Positions 36,237 to 49,101 of a DNA stretch of 64,000 bases are shown piece after piece (position 1 is the stretch's first letter; every line of letters begins with the position of its first letter). Position numbers and translations under genes: made by a program. Under the pieces are notes generated by a model. That model made no database searches and had not been told where the DNA came from. It worked only from the letters and a program-made list of their open reading frames with translations. The stretch covers positions 101,830,278-101,894,277 of the forward strand of contig CP136069.1 of NCBI GenBank assembly GCA_032622095.1. The letters are read 5' to 3'. This stretch comes from Siphonodentalium dalli. Lineage: Eukaryota > Mollusca > Scaphopoda > Gadilida > Siphonodentaliidae.

Positions 36237-39200
36237 TGAAAGTGTCAATGACACTGTAGCTCAACTTGGAAAGGGAATAATTTAATATATTACAGTCAAT
36301 GGAGCGATTAGGAATGTGGAAAGTTGAATGTCTAATACTAGTTTATAGACATGAAGAGAAAAGTAAAATCCAAGATGGCTGCTGGCGGCCATGTTTTCGG
36401 CCGAATGACCCCAAAATGAGTCGTTCCCATCTACATGTCATCGTTAACATCAATGACAAATTTTATGACGATCAGACTAAAGGTACGACCTGTAGCCCAT
36501 GCTAAAGAATTTAGTCATACAAAGAGTAAAATCCAAGATGGCTGCTGGCGGCCATGTTTTTTGGCCGATTGACCCCAAAATTACTCGTTCCCATCTACAT
36601 TTCAACATTAACATCCAGGACAAATTTCATGATGATCAGACGAATAGTACGACCTGTGGCCCGTGCTAATGGATTAAATTTTGAAATCCAAGATGGCCGC
36701 TGGCGGCCATGTTTTTTGTCCGAATGACCCCAAAATGACTCGTTCCCATTTACATTCCAATTTCAACAGCCATGAAAATTTTTATGATGATCAGACTAAA
36801 GGTACGACCTGTAGCCCGTGCTAAAGGATTTAGTCATACAAAGAGTAAAATCCAAGATGGCTGCTGGCGGCCATCTTTTTTGGCCGAATGACCCCAAAAT
36901 GACTCGTTCCCATCTAAATGTCATTATTAACATTCAAGAAATTTTTTATGATGATCAGACTAAAGATACAACCTGTAGCCCGTGCTAAAGGATTTAGTCA
37001 TACAAAGAGTAAAATCCAAGACGGCTGCTGGCGACAATGTTTTTTGGCCGATTGACCCCAAAATTACTCGTTCCCATCTACATGTCATTGTTAACATCCA
37101 TGATAAATTTTATGATGATCAGACTAAAGGTACGACCTGCAGCCCGTGATAAAGAATTTAGTCATACAAAGAGTAAAATCTAAGATGGCTGCTGGTGGCC
37201 ATGTTTTTTGGCCGAATGACCCCAAAATTACTCGTTCCCATCTACATGTAAATATTATCATCCATGACAAATTTCATGATGATCAGACAATCAGTACGAC
37301 CTGTGGCCCGTGCTAATGGATTAAATTTTGAAATCCAAGATGGCCGCTGGCGGCCATGTTTTTTGTCCGAATGACCCCAAAATGACTCGTTCCCATCTAC
37401 ATTCCAATATCAACAGCCATGACAAATTTTATGATGATCAGACTAAAAGTAGGACCTGTAGCCCGTGCTAAAGGATTTAGTCATGCAAAGAGTAAAATCC
37501 AAGACGGCTGCTGGCGGCCATGTTTTTTGGCCGATTGACCCCAAAATGACTCGTTCCCATCTACATATCAACATTAACATCCAGGACAAATTTCATGATG
37601 ATCAGACGAATAGTACGACCTGTGGAACGTGCTAATGGATTAAATTTTGAAATCCAAGATGGCCGCTGGCGGCCATGTTTTTTGTCCGAATGACCCCAAA
37701 ATGACTCGTTCCCATTTACATTCCAATTTCAACAGCCATGAAAAATTTTATGATGATCAGACTAAAGGTACGACCTGTAGCCCGTGTTAAAGGATTTAGT
37801 CATACAAAGAGTAAAATCCAAGATGGCTGCTGGCGGCCATCTTTTTTGGCCGAATGACCCCAAAATGACTCGTTCCCATCTACATGTCATTATTAACATT
37901 CATGAAAATTTTTATGATGATCAGACTAAAGATACAACCTGTAGCCCGTGCTAAAGGATTTAGTCATACAAAGAGTAAAATCCAAGATGGCTGCTGGCGA
38001 CCATGTTTTTTGGCCGATTGACCCCAAAATTACTCGTTCCCATCTACATGTCATTGTTAACATCCATGACCAATTTTATGATGATCAGACTAAAGGTACG
38101 ACCTGCAGCCCGTGATAAAGAATTTAGTCATACAAAGAGTAAAATCTAAGATGGCTGCTGGTGGCCATGTTTTTTGGCCGAATGACCCCAAAATTACTCG
38201 TTCCCATCTACATGTAAATATTATCATCCATGACAAATTTCATGATTATCAGACAATCAGTACGACCTGTGGCCCGTGCTAATGGATTAAATTTTGAAAT
38301 CCAAGATGGCCGCTGGCGGCCATGTTTTTTGTCCGAATGACTCGTTCCCATCTACATTCCAATATCAACAGCCAAGACAAATTTTATAATGATCAGACTA
38401 AAGGTACGACCTGTAGCCCGTGCTAAAGGATTTAGTCATACAAAGAGTAAAATCCAAGATGGCTGCTGACGGCCATGTTTTTTGGCCGAATGACCCCAAA
38501 ATGACTCGTTCCCATCTACATGTGATTATTAACATTCTTGACAAATTTTATGATGATCAGACGAAAAGTAGGACCTGTAGCCCGTGCTAAAGGATTTAGT
38601 CATGCAAAGAGTAAAATCCAAGACGGCTGCTGGCGGCCATGTTTTTTGGCCGATTGACCCCAAAATGACTCGTTCCAATCTACATGTCAATATTAACATC
38701 CATGACAAATTTCATGATGATCAGACAAACAGTGCGACCTGTAGCCCGTGCTAAAGAATTTAGTCATACAAAGAGTAAAATCCAAGATGGCTGCTGGCGG
38801 CCATGTTTTTGGGCCGAATGACCCCAAAATTACTCGTTCCCATCTACATGTCAATATTAACATCCATGACAAATTTCATGATGATCAGACGAACAGTGCG
38901 ACCTGTGGCCCGTGCTAATGGATTGAATTTTGAAAACAAAGATGGCCACTGGCGGCCATGTTTTTTGTCCGAATGACCCCAAAATGACTCGTTCCCATCT
39001 ACATTCCAATTTCAACAGCCATGATAAATTTCATGATTATCAGACTAAAGGTACGACCTGTAGCCCGTGCTAAAGGATTTAGTCATACAAAGAGTAAAAT
39101 CCAAGATGGCTGCTGGCGGCCATGTTTTTTGCCCGAATAACCCAAAAATGACTCGTTCCCATCTACATGTCATTGTTAACATCCATGACAAATTTTATGA

Positions 39201-41757
39201 CGATCTGACTAAAGGTACGACCTGTAGCCCGTGCTAAAGGATTTAGTCATGCAAAGAGTAAAATCGAAGATGGCTGCTGGCGGCCATGTTTTTTGGCCGA
39301 ATGACCCCAAAATTACTCGTTCCCATCTACATGTGATTATTAACATTCTTGACAAATTTTATGATGATCAGACGAAAAGTAGGACCTGTAGCCCGTGCTA
39401 AAGGATTTAGTCATGCAAAGAGTAAAATCTAAGATGGCTGCTGGTGGCCATGTTTTTTGGCCGAATGACCCCAAAATTACTCGTTCCCATCTACATGTAA
39501 ATATTATCATCCATGACAAATTTCATGATGATCAGACAATCAGTACGACCTGTGGCCCGTGCTAATGGATTAAATTTTGAAATCCAAGATGGCCGCTGGC
39601 GGCCATGTTTTTTGTCCGAATGACCCCAAAATGACTCGTTCCCATCTACATTCCAATATCAACAGCCATGACAAATTTTATGATGATCAGACTAAAAGTA
39701 GGACCTGTAGCCCGTGCTAAAGGATTTAGTCATGCAAAGAGTAAAATCCAAGACGGCTGCTGGCGGCCATGTTTTTTGGCCGATTGACCCCAAAATGACT
39801 CGTTCCCATCTACATATCAACATTAACATCCAGGACAAATTTCATGATGATCAGACGAATAGTACGACCTGTGGCCCGTGCTAATGGATTAAATTTTGAA
39901 ATCCAAGATGGCCGCTGGCGGCCATGTTTTTTGTCCGAATGACCCCAAAATGACTCGTTCCCATTTACATTCCAATTTCAACAGACATGAAAAATTTTAT
40001 GATGATCAGACTAAAGGTACGACCTGTAGCCCGTGCTAAAGGATTTAGTCATACAAAGAGTAAAATCCAAGATGGCTGCTGGCGGCCATCTTTTTTGGCC
40101 GAATGACCCCAAAATGACTCGTTCCCATCTACATGTCATTATTAACATTCATGAAAATTTTTATGATGATCAGACTAAAGATACAACCTGTAGCCCGTGC
40201 TAAAGGATTTAGTCATACAAAGAGTAAAATCCAAGATGGCTGCTGGCGACCATGTTTTTTGGCCGATTGACCCCAAAATTACTCGTTCCCATCTACATGT
40301 CATTGTTAACATCCATGACCAATTTTATGATGATCAGACTAAAGGTACGACCTGCAGCCCGTGATAAAGAATTTAGTCATACAAAGTGTAAAATCTAAGA
40401 TGGCTGCTGGTGGCCATGTTTTTTGGCCGAATGACCCCAAAATTACTCGTTCCCATCTACATGTAAATATTATCATCCATGACAAATTTCATGATGATCA
40501 GACAATCAGTACGACCTGTGGCCCGTGCTAATGGATTAAATTTTGAAATCCAAGATGGCCGCTGGCGGCCATGTTTTTTGTCCGAATGACCCCAAAATGA
40601 CTCGTTCCCATCTACATTCCAATATCAACAGCCAAGACAAATTTTATAATGATCAGACTAAAGGTACGACCTGTAGCCCGTGCTAAAGGATTTAGTCATA
40701 CAAAGAGTAAAATCCAAGATGGCTGCTGACGGCCATGTTTTTTGGCCGAATGACCCCAAAATGACTCGTTCCCATCTACATGTGATTATTAACATTCTTG
40801 ACAAATTTTATGATGATCAGACGAAAAGTAGGACCTGTAGCCCGTGCTAAAGGATTTAGTCATGCAAAGAGTAAAATCCAAGACGGCTGCTGGCGGCCAT
40901 GTTTTTTGGCCGATTGACCCCAAAATTACTCGTTCCCATCTACATGTCAATATTAACATCCATGACAAATTTCATGATGATCAGACGAACAGTGCGACCT
41001 GTGGCCCGTGCTAATGGATTGAATTTTGAAAACAAAGATGGCCACTGGCGGCCATGTTTTTTGTCCGAATGACCCCAAAATGACTCGTTCCCATCTACAT
41101 TCCAATTTCAACAGCCATGATAAATTTCATGATTATCAGACTAAAGGTACGACCTGTAGCCCGTGCTAAAGGATTTAGTCATACAAAGAGTAAAATCCAA
41201 GATGGCTGCTGGCGGCCATGTTTTTTGCCCGAATAACCCAAAAATGACTCGTTCCCATCTACATGTCATTGTTAACATCCATGACAAATTTTATGACGAT
41301 CTGACTAAAGGTACGACCTGTAGCCCGTGCTAAAGGATTTAGTCATGCAAAGAGTAAAATCGAAGATGGCTGCTGGCGGCCATGTTTTTTGGCCGAATGA
41401 CCTCAAAATTACTCGTTCCCATCTACATGTCAATATTAACATCCATAACAAATTTCATGACGATCAGATGAACAGTACGGCCTGTAGCCCGTGCTAATGG
41501 ATTGAATTTTGAAATCTAAGATGGCCACTGGCGGCCATGTTTTTTTTCCGTATGACCCCAAAATGAATCATTCCGGTACAAATGTTGATGTCAACAGCTA
41601 TGACAAATTTCATAATGATCCGATCAAAGGTACGTCCTGTAGCCTCTATTGTTGACGCCGCCCGTACACACGCACACACGCATTCACGCACACACAGACG
41701 ACGGACGACAAAGCCATGGCAATAGCTCAAACTTTACAAAGTAAAGTTGAGCTAAAA
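36237..41757 (+). mobile_element. HINE subfamily A, copy 3: giant array of about 32 units
   Basis: The 5' end is TGAAAGTGTCAATGACACTG and the 3' hairpin ends AAGTTGAGCTAAAA near 41757. The first 200 bp are almost identical to copy 1. Units of about 165-170 bp alternate between two forms: GATGGCTGCTGGCGGCCATG with GCTAAAGGATTTAGTCATAC, and GATGGCCGCTGGCGGCCATG with GTCCGAATGACC. A block of about 2.25 kb (37160-39410) recurs nearly unchanged at 39410-41400 with one unit missing. It encodes no protein, and short frames crossing units are artefacts. Confidence 0.92.
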
Positions 41758-42032
41758 AGGGCCATAACTCCATTAAAAAATATCGGATCGAACCCATATT
41801 CGAACTCGATCTGTATTTAAAGTTGAGAAACTGACATCCAAAATTTGGTTCCTATCAGTTGAAAAATGGTTTGATTTATAGAAGCATGCATGAATTCTAT
41901 GTCAAAGGGCCATAACTCCATTAAACAAGACAGTCAATGACTGTGGAGACACTCACCTACTGTAAAGACTGAGAAGAAAGGGACTTTGAAGACCAACACA
42001 GTCAGTACTTGTCAAAATAAGTTAAGACATTA

Positions 42033-43065
42033 TAGGGGTGGGAAGATACGCTAGTGCCACGATACGATGCGTATCTCGATACACCGTTCGCGATACGAGT
42101 GCGTATCTAGATACATATATACATACTACATAGATACACTCCAGACATTGTTTCAGAATTTAATCAAATCAAACATGACAACTCAAACACAAGCTTATTA
42201 GGGCAAATAGCATTACTGTGCCTACTTGCAACTGAAACAACTTTCAAACAAGTCAATAGTTATTATGAGTCTGATCTACTCTAAACAGTAAATACAAGAT
42301 CGACTATTTATTGGTAAGTTAATGGTAACGCAGGTTCTTTCTCAAAAAAATTAAAGTGTCAACATTTTCTGAGTTCAGCATTGAGCGCCGAGCATTTATA
42401 ATATCGCCAGCAGTCGAAAACACTCTTTATCCCATTTACTAGGGTAGCTAACAAACCGAAGTGCTGCCAAACTTTAGACTTGTATTTGTCTGCGGGTTTG
42501 GGTTTTATAATGAATTTTTCCTGCGATTGCTGAGGAATCTCAACTGCTGGCTCCGTGGACGCCATTACATTTACAAAGCTTATTTAAAAAAAACGGATGT
42601 TGAAACTCAAGAGTTCAAGGACGATGACCACAAAATCGGGTAATCAAGACTTGCACAAAGAAAGTCCGTAAGTGATCATGCTTGAAATCACTTGATAATA
42701 AATCACAAAACGCGGAGCTGCCAATGTAAGAGGAGTAACTCTAAATACAATGTACTAGATTCAGACCACTGGACTCGTAACTATACGAATTGAGTTCGAG
42801 TGACACGCGATTACGCGGTCAAAATGAAGGGTACCGCGGAAAGTACCGGTATATTTAGAAGGCAGTTGTGCGTCAGCTGCGAGCGCACGTGACATGTGCT
42901 TCCGAAAACGAAACGGGAAGTTATATATCAATTGTGCCAGTAAACATTTATTATGAATTATACGTGTATCGCAATACGACGATATTTAAGGATTTGTATC
43001 GGTGCATGCATCGTATGTTACCGTATCGCGATACACCGGTGCATCGGTGTATCTTCCCACCCCTA
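42033..43065 (-). mobile_element. hAT element, non-autonomous, 1.03 kb
   Basis: The ends are TAGGGGTGGGAAGATAC on both sides. Flanks TAAGACAT and TAAGACAA agree at 7 of 8 positions, a worn 8-bp duplication. Subterminal palindromic CGTATCGCGATACG-type blocks occur at both ends. The interior keeps only the beginning and the end of a transposase gene. Confidence 0.85.
42316..42565 (-). pseudogene. Internally deleted hAT transposase (BED-like start joined to hAT C-terminus)
   Basis: The ATG is at 42565-42563 (MASTEPAVEI). KSKVWQHFGL is the conserved start of a BED finger. From about 42420 another frame reads FSTAGDIINARRSML then NVDTLIFLRKNL, the standard hAT C-terminal dimerisation motif. The catalytic core is missing, so this is a deletion derivative. 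Confidence 0.85.
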
Positions 43066-46000
43066 TAAGACAAGTAGTTCTAAACAGGGACATACATGTA
43101 GCTCGGGATTTGCTGATGAGCCGGGCTCTTCACCTTGAAATTTGAAAGTGCACACTACTGTCAAATCTCCAACCCCCTTCTTGTTTCTTAACCATTCCAT
43201 AGTCCTAAGTTCACAAAATTAATTTTGCACACCCCTCTTATGTTGAAATTTTATAACTGGAATGGGTGCTTCAAGCTCTCAAACTTTTGGGAATTTAGAG
43301 CCTGACATCTCCCATAAAGTCAAAATTTGTGCCCCATTACAACAGTTTAACATGAAGTCGGCAAATATGGACTGTTGGTATAAAAACATACTAGTTGGAA
43401 ATTAAAATCAAATTATGAAAACTATTCATATAGTGAATCTAACTGGTTTAATGATGTCTTATTTTTGGTGTGATAATCTAATCTACAACTAATGTTGTAT
43501 CAGAAATGAAATTTTCAAGAGGAATCTATATATTATTATAACAGTAGCATACAACATAGATACAGGTAGTGTGGGTGGGGGAGCTATAACTCTTACCTCT
43601 GCCCCTAGTTGACCAAACATGAATCCCCATGTATGAGATCTATTCATCTAGTAATTTTAAACAGTGGCTTTTAAGAGTTGAAGTTAATTGATTTTCCAAA
43701 AAATGACCCCATTGGAACATATCTGAACATGCCGCCCAAGGACCCTGCATACCAAATATAAGCTAAATAGACTTGAAGGTTCTTGGGAAGTAATAGTTGT
43801 TAGAATTACTATGGAGGGAGAAAGTTACGGCCCTGGCATCCCTCCCATTTGACTTGATGAACTTATTTGAACAAATCTGAACGTGAGTCGCCTACAGGTA
43901 AGGATTTCATATGGATCTCGAGAAGAAAACAATTGTTGACGGATTGGATGGACAGACCAATGGATGGAAGGACGCTCTGACAGACCGACAGTTTCAATCC
44001 AACAGCAATATACCTCCATTGTTTGTTCATAATTAGGTATAATGAGTTCACATAGATAAGTGGTTGTTAAGAAAATATTGGAACAGCCAAGCATGAATTC
44101 AGTGTGTCGAAGTCCCCAAAGAGTGAAAGTAGTGATGCTATTCTGTAAGGTGGGATAGCATCACCAAATTCACAATCTGGGAACCTAATTTTACTTAATC
44201 CCCAACTGCTATGGGAGACCTAGGGACAGATAGAAATTCTCAAGCTGAAGTTGGCAATGTATGCACACCCATTGGGCACCTCAATTATGCATTTTATCTT
44301 CTGCAAATTAGGGGATATAGAATCTGAACAGAAGGAAAAAAAGCAGCTAAAAATGTTAATTTGAGACTCTATAGATACTTCCCAGAAGATGAGGCCTAAG
44401 CAGAATGAGGTCATCAGAGGGTGTATTTGGTGATGCTAGCCTGCTGTGTGGAGCAACATAATTAAATTCACCCTCTGGGAACCTCATTCTACAAATGCCA
44501 GACACTCTTAATTCAAGCTTGGAGAAAATGAAATTAATCTGATTTTAATGACCACTGAGTGATAATGTAAACAACAAGGGTGCTTCATTGATAACACCAT
44601 TAATCTCATTTAAATTATGAATGACATGAATTATACACTCTCTGGGGATGCATAGCAGTTGTTATCTGTCCATCAGCACTGTTTTATAAACATGTGTCCA
44701 TCAGAGCACATGGGTGGCTTGCTGTAGTGAGAATACAAGGATATTAAAGTAATTTACTGAACATTTCTGTACATCTGTCTGTTCCTGATTTCTCCCAAAC
44801 CCCTGATTTCAACCAAATATAGTGGAGTGACTAGAGGTACCTCCCCTCCCCCTCCCAAAGATGTAATGTCATGGGTTCTTCAAAATTTTAATGAGTTTTT
44901 TGTTATTTTATTTAATAAAAAAAAATATTTATTAAAAATAAAATATATATATATATATTTTTTGTTGAATTGAGCAATAAGTTAAATCGAAATTTTTTTT
45001 TTAAATTAAGATGCATGTCCATAGCCCCACCCACATTTGACCCAGTGACCTCATTTGAACAAATCTGAACCAGTCACCCAAGGTACCCTCATACCAAATA
45101 TGAACCCATTCGGGCAGACAACTTCAGAAAAGAAGTCGTTTTAAGAATTACTTTGTGGAAAAATAGTTATGGTCCTGAGATCAAAACTATTTGACTTGGT
45201 GACCTCATTTGAACAAATCTAAATAAGAGTCACCTGGGGAACATCCACACCAAATATGAACCCATTTGGCCTTAGGGTACTGGAGAAGAAGATGATTATT
45301 GACGGACGGACGGACAGACGGACGAGGAGTGATGACTATAGCTCCACCGGAGACTTCGTCTCAGGTGAGCTAAAAAGATCGGATCAAACCCATATTCGAA
45401 CTCGATATGTATTTTGGGCCGAGAAACTCGCATACCAGATTTGGTGCCGGTCAGATAAATATTTTTTGAGTTAGGCCTAAAAAAAAAATACATTTGTTTC
45501 CGCTAACGAGCTGAAAAAAATTAGGGTAGGTAGGTAGGCTTAACTCTTTTTTTTTGTGTTAACTTTGCACTTCTTAGCCCCAATCAGGTTAACCCAGATG
45601 ACAGGAACAAGACACTCCAATTCAATCTTACATATGCTTTAATATTTTACATATATACCAGTCTATATACTAATATAGTCTTTGATAATCCTAATATTTC
45701 CCATATGGTCTGGCGACAACTGGAGTCAGTCCAGCGCCACTGCACTGTTCACATATTGGAGTGACCATCTTGTACCGATCTCTTAATGATGGCTTCACAA
45801 CACTACCTTCTCCTCCTCATTCAGTGAAGGATCTAGGTATTTTTGGGGGACACCTGATTTTGGGCAATGATATGCTGAAGGCATAACCTGAAGGCCTGAG
45901 CGGAGGAAGGTTTGGGAGGGATGACCCCCTGCTGATGGTGGGGGTACTCCCCCTGGAAATTTTTTGAAAATCCATTGCATTTAGAGCTAATCTAGGGCAC

Positions 46001-46610
46001 TTTGAGTCAGTATTTTGAATTTTACTGAGAGGTCAATTTGATCCAAGTTTCTCAAGCATAACTTTGGAAATTTTTTATATATACATAATTCATAATATTG
46101 ATCTCAAAACAGATCTGCAGACTCCTCTATGCCAAAACACATCTGAAATATGATCCTTTATATTGGTCTGACTATAAGTGGACTGTCACATCTTTTCAAT
46201 GATAGATCTTAGTAATCCAAAATACAATAATTAATCAATATTAATTAGAAAATGGTTTAAAATTACACTGATGAGGTGTATGCATCGGGTCTTGCTTGTG
46301 TATGGTTGACTCATTTTATCTGGTAAAATAGCAAATTGACAAATAATCTTTTACATGTACTTCCAAAAGTTACAAAACCCACTATTTCTGGCCCCCAGTC
46401 ATGCTCAAATACATCAAATCTACACTTGTACATGGCTCCAGAATATTTACTAAAGTGATAGGAATTATTGCATCTGCAGCATCTAGTGTACATGTTCTTG
46501 TAGCAGTGAAGAGTGTTCTGTTAGTTTCTTCTTGATACAGTAAGAACAAACGCTCATCTCAATTCTCTACAGAACAGTTTTGGTGGCAATGAATTAAGTA
46601 TGACAGTGTA

Positions 46611-46985
46611 CCCTGCTGGACAAAACAAGTGTCCACTTAACCGCGGTGCGGTTAGCGTTGCCACCGCGGCCGAAATGCAACTACACTGCGGCTCCACCGG
46701 CTAACAACAGTTGGGCTGCGGTGTACTTGCCATTCGGCCATGGTGTAGTTGCCGCGGTGTACGTTCATTAAACTGAAAAAAGATGATACAAACCCGAAAT
46801 CTAACCACGATGTACATGCCATTCGGCCGCGTTGTAGTTGCCTTTCGGCCATGGTGTACTTGCCGCTCGGCTGCAGTGTACTTGCCGTTCGGCCGCGGTG
46901 CTCAACTGCAGTTACAAACTCTGACACCGCGACCGAACGGCAAATACACCGCGGTGCCAACGGACACTTGTTTTGTCCAGCGGGG
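46611..46985. mobile_element. Tc1/mariner-like MITE with GC-rich internal arrays
   Basis: TIRs of about 25 bp begin CCCTGCTGGACAAAACAAGT / CCCCGCTGGACAAAACAAGT. TA is found outside both (46609-46610, 46986-46987). Most of the 375 bp consists of repeated ACTTGCCGTTCGGCCGCGGT-type units in both orientations, making the element foldable. It encodes nothing. Confidence 0.88.
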
Positions 46986-47477
46986 TATATTATACCTTCA
47001 CAATATCTAGAGAATTTGTGTTATATGTTGTAAGTCATTCGTGCATTCATAATCAAGCCGATTCTGGAACACGACAAGGGTGTGCACCCACAGCGTTCAA
47101 TTTGAAGTTTGAAGCTTTTAATACCCCTTAAGCTGGGCACATGTCTTCATTTCAGTCATATACCATACATCAGATATATACCAGTAATATGGTCTCACAT
47201 TTTAGTGGTTTAAGAAAACTTAACCAAAGTATTCTCTGCAGCTAGCTTTGTGATTGTGAACAAATACTTTCTATCTAATGATGTTGTTTACCAACAATGG
47301 GCTTTGTTTATGTCTAGTAATGTCATGTTCCCTTGTACCTCTCTTCTTATGAACTGATATTAAATTTTGTTATGTTCTTCTGTAATATGCATAAAATCAT
47401 CTTTTGAAACAAAACTTGTGCATAAAATTGACAATCGGTTATGAACTGATTGAAAATAGGATACTGGTTTTGCACGC

Positions 47478-47884
47478 GTAACACACGTGACAGAGCGATG
47501 TAACACACGTGACAGTGAATATGCTATCATGGCGAGAAATACATTCAACTCTCATTAAAAGTACTAATTGCACATCGAAGTAGAGTCTTTTTTCTTATTG
47601 GAAAAAAGCGCCAATTATGTATCAAACAAGTAACTTCACAGACTTTTTGCATAGAAAACAGAGGTCCTTTTTTTCTCATTTGTGCGCTGTAACACACGTG
47701 ACAGTCATATACAAGCATGGTGCAGTAATACTTTTACTACACAGCCTTAAGGACCGATCGCATAATTATGATGGGGTTATTATCTCGACTATACAGTGAA
47801 TCATTTTATATTATATTGAATGCACACCAAATGCTGCTTGAAAATATCACCAAAATTTCGTGCAAAATGTAACACACGTGACAT
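47478..47884 (+). repeat. Four dispersed copies of GTAACACACGTGACA
   Basis: Exact copies begin at 47478, 47500, 47689 and 47869, all on the plus strand, within the Harbinger-like element. They contain a CACGTG hexamer and the pattern GTAACA-N3-GTGACA. Confidence 0.9.
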
Positions 47885-48836
47885 GGAATGGCCCATGTAT
47901 GGATTGGAAATGCTTATAAGTCATTGTCAGATATCTTTAGGTTCAATGGATTATGCTTATCCTGCTTGAAATGAGACTTACCATTATCACTCTAATTCAT
48001 ATAATTGGCTATTTTATAAAATTCAAGTAAGACACATACATAATATACTACATGTAGTACAGAAACAATGACTATTAAGTTAGTAATTACTATTTATAGT
48101 ACTAATCTCTATATTAATTATTCACTTGGTATTATGAGATCCCATCTGATAACCAGGTTGATTCGATTAAATTGTTAATGTTCCTGTACTGTATTTGATT
48201 GAAATACTGAAGGCTGAATGATAACAAACCTGAACTGAAACTATTTGAAGTTTTCACAGATGAAAGCTAGATAAAGCCAAACATACTTTACAGTATGATT
48301 CCAACTGTTAAACTTAAATCTTTTTGTAAACTTAAATTTCTTATGTCAATATATATAAATGTTTTGCATCTTGTTATGATATGAATTGGGACCTAAATTG
48401 AAAGAAAGAAAAAAATTTAAATTTTTTTTTTTTTTTTTTTTTTTTTTGTCGTCCCAATTGTTTTTTCGTTGCAATGGCAATAAAAAGTTTAGGGTCGGGG
48501 GTTTAAAAGAGGGTCGGTCGGGTTAGCGGAAACAAACGTCTTTTTTTTATAGGCCTTATGGCAGCATGCATGAATTCTAAGTAGAAAAAGGCCCATAACT
48601 CCGTAAAAAAAACTCGGATCAAACCCATATTCGAACTCGATCTGTATTTGGTGCTTGAAAATTCATATACAAAATTTGGTTCCGATCAGACAGAAAATAT
48701 TTCAGTTATCGCACCATGTTTAAAGTGTCTACAGACAGACAGACGGACGGACTAACGACGAGTGGTCAATCCGGACAACGACACTATGTTTACCATACTA
48801 TGGTATGGGTAACATAAAAACTGTTTTTTACACCCC

Positions 48837-48890
48837 TCCCTACCCTAATTTTTGCCCTCCGTTACCGGAAACGAAGGTACTATTTTATTT
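48837..48890 (-). mobile_element. Fragment of a Harbinger-like left end
   Basis: Read on the minus strand it gives CTTCGTTTCCGGTAACGGAG followed by AAAATTAGGGTAGGGAGG, matching 45480-45535 of the Harbinger-like element. It is a solo end next to the HINE-B 3' terminus. Confidence 0.65.
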
Positions 48891-49101
48891 GGTCTTAACA
48901 GAAAGAATATTATATAATAGACAGATTTTGTTCTTATACATGCAATAGCATAAATACTGCATACATCTGCGTATGTTGCATGTTATTGTCACATTTGTAT
49001 GCTTTGTTATGTAAACAAACATAAAAAATGTTACAGAACCATTTGTTTATAGACAAACACTCAGAACTACCAATGAAAATGTGAGCTGTGGAAGGTGAAG
49101 C

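Larger units (their letters stand above)
41924..45373 (+). mobile_element. HINE subfamily G, copy 3
   Basis: The 5' end is AACAAGACAGTCAATGACTG with CTCACCT shortly after. A 3' GACGGACGGACGGACAGACG tract (45300-45325) and a hairpin at 45340-45371 (AGCTCCACCGG...GGTGAGCT) precede AAAA. The body repeats GACCTCATTTGAACAAATCT, CACCAAATATGAACCCATT and GGACATCCACAC-like phrases. A hAT element (42033-43065) interrupts it. The stretch 44100-44560 shows a separate direct repeat around GTGATGCTA / GGGAACCTCATTC. Confidence 0.82.
45474..48555. mobile_element. PIF/Harbinger-like element, non-autonomous, 3.1 kb
   Basis: The ends begin GGCCTA with an A-run, then TTTGTTTCCGCTAAC at both sides. TTA duplications are at 45471-45473 and 48556-48558. 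The uninterrupted target (TTTGAGTTATGGTAGCATGC) is present at 33510-33530 in another HINE-B copy. No Harbinger nuclease or MADF/Myb protein is visible. It contains the Tc1-like MITE at 46611-46985, a T28 run at 48421-48448, and four GTAACACACGTGACA motifs. Confidence 0.88.
41757..48826 (+). mobile_element. HINE subfamily B, copy 6, interrupted twice
   Basis: The core units are at 41757-41923, 45374-45470 and 48559-48700, followed by a GACAGACAGACGGACGG tract, GTGGTCAATCCGGACAACGA and a 3' hairpin near 48788-48818. The three pieces join seamlessly in unit register when the HINE-G (41924-45373) and the Harbinger-like element (45474-48555) are removed. Confidence 0.8.

Noticed and set aside
46652-47033. 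Overlapping open frames on both strands (up to 102 codons) rich in R, S and A
   Set aside because: They lie within the GC-rich palindromic Tc1-like MITE; open frames on both strands come from low stop-codon density in the CCGCGGT-type repeats.
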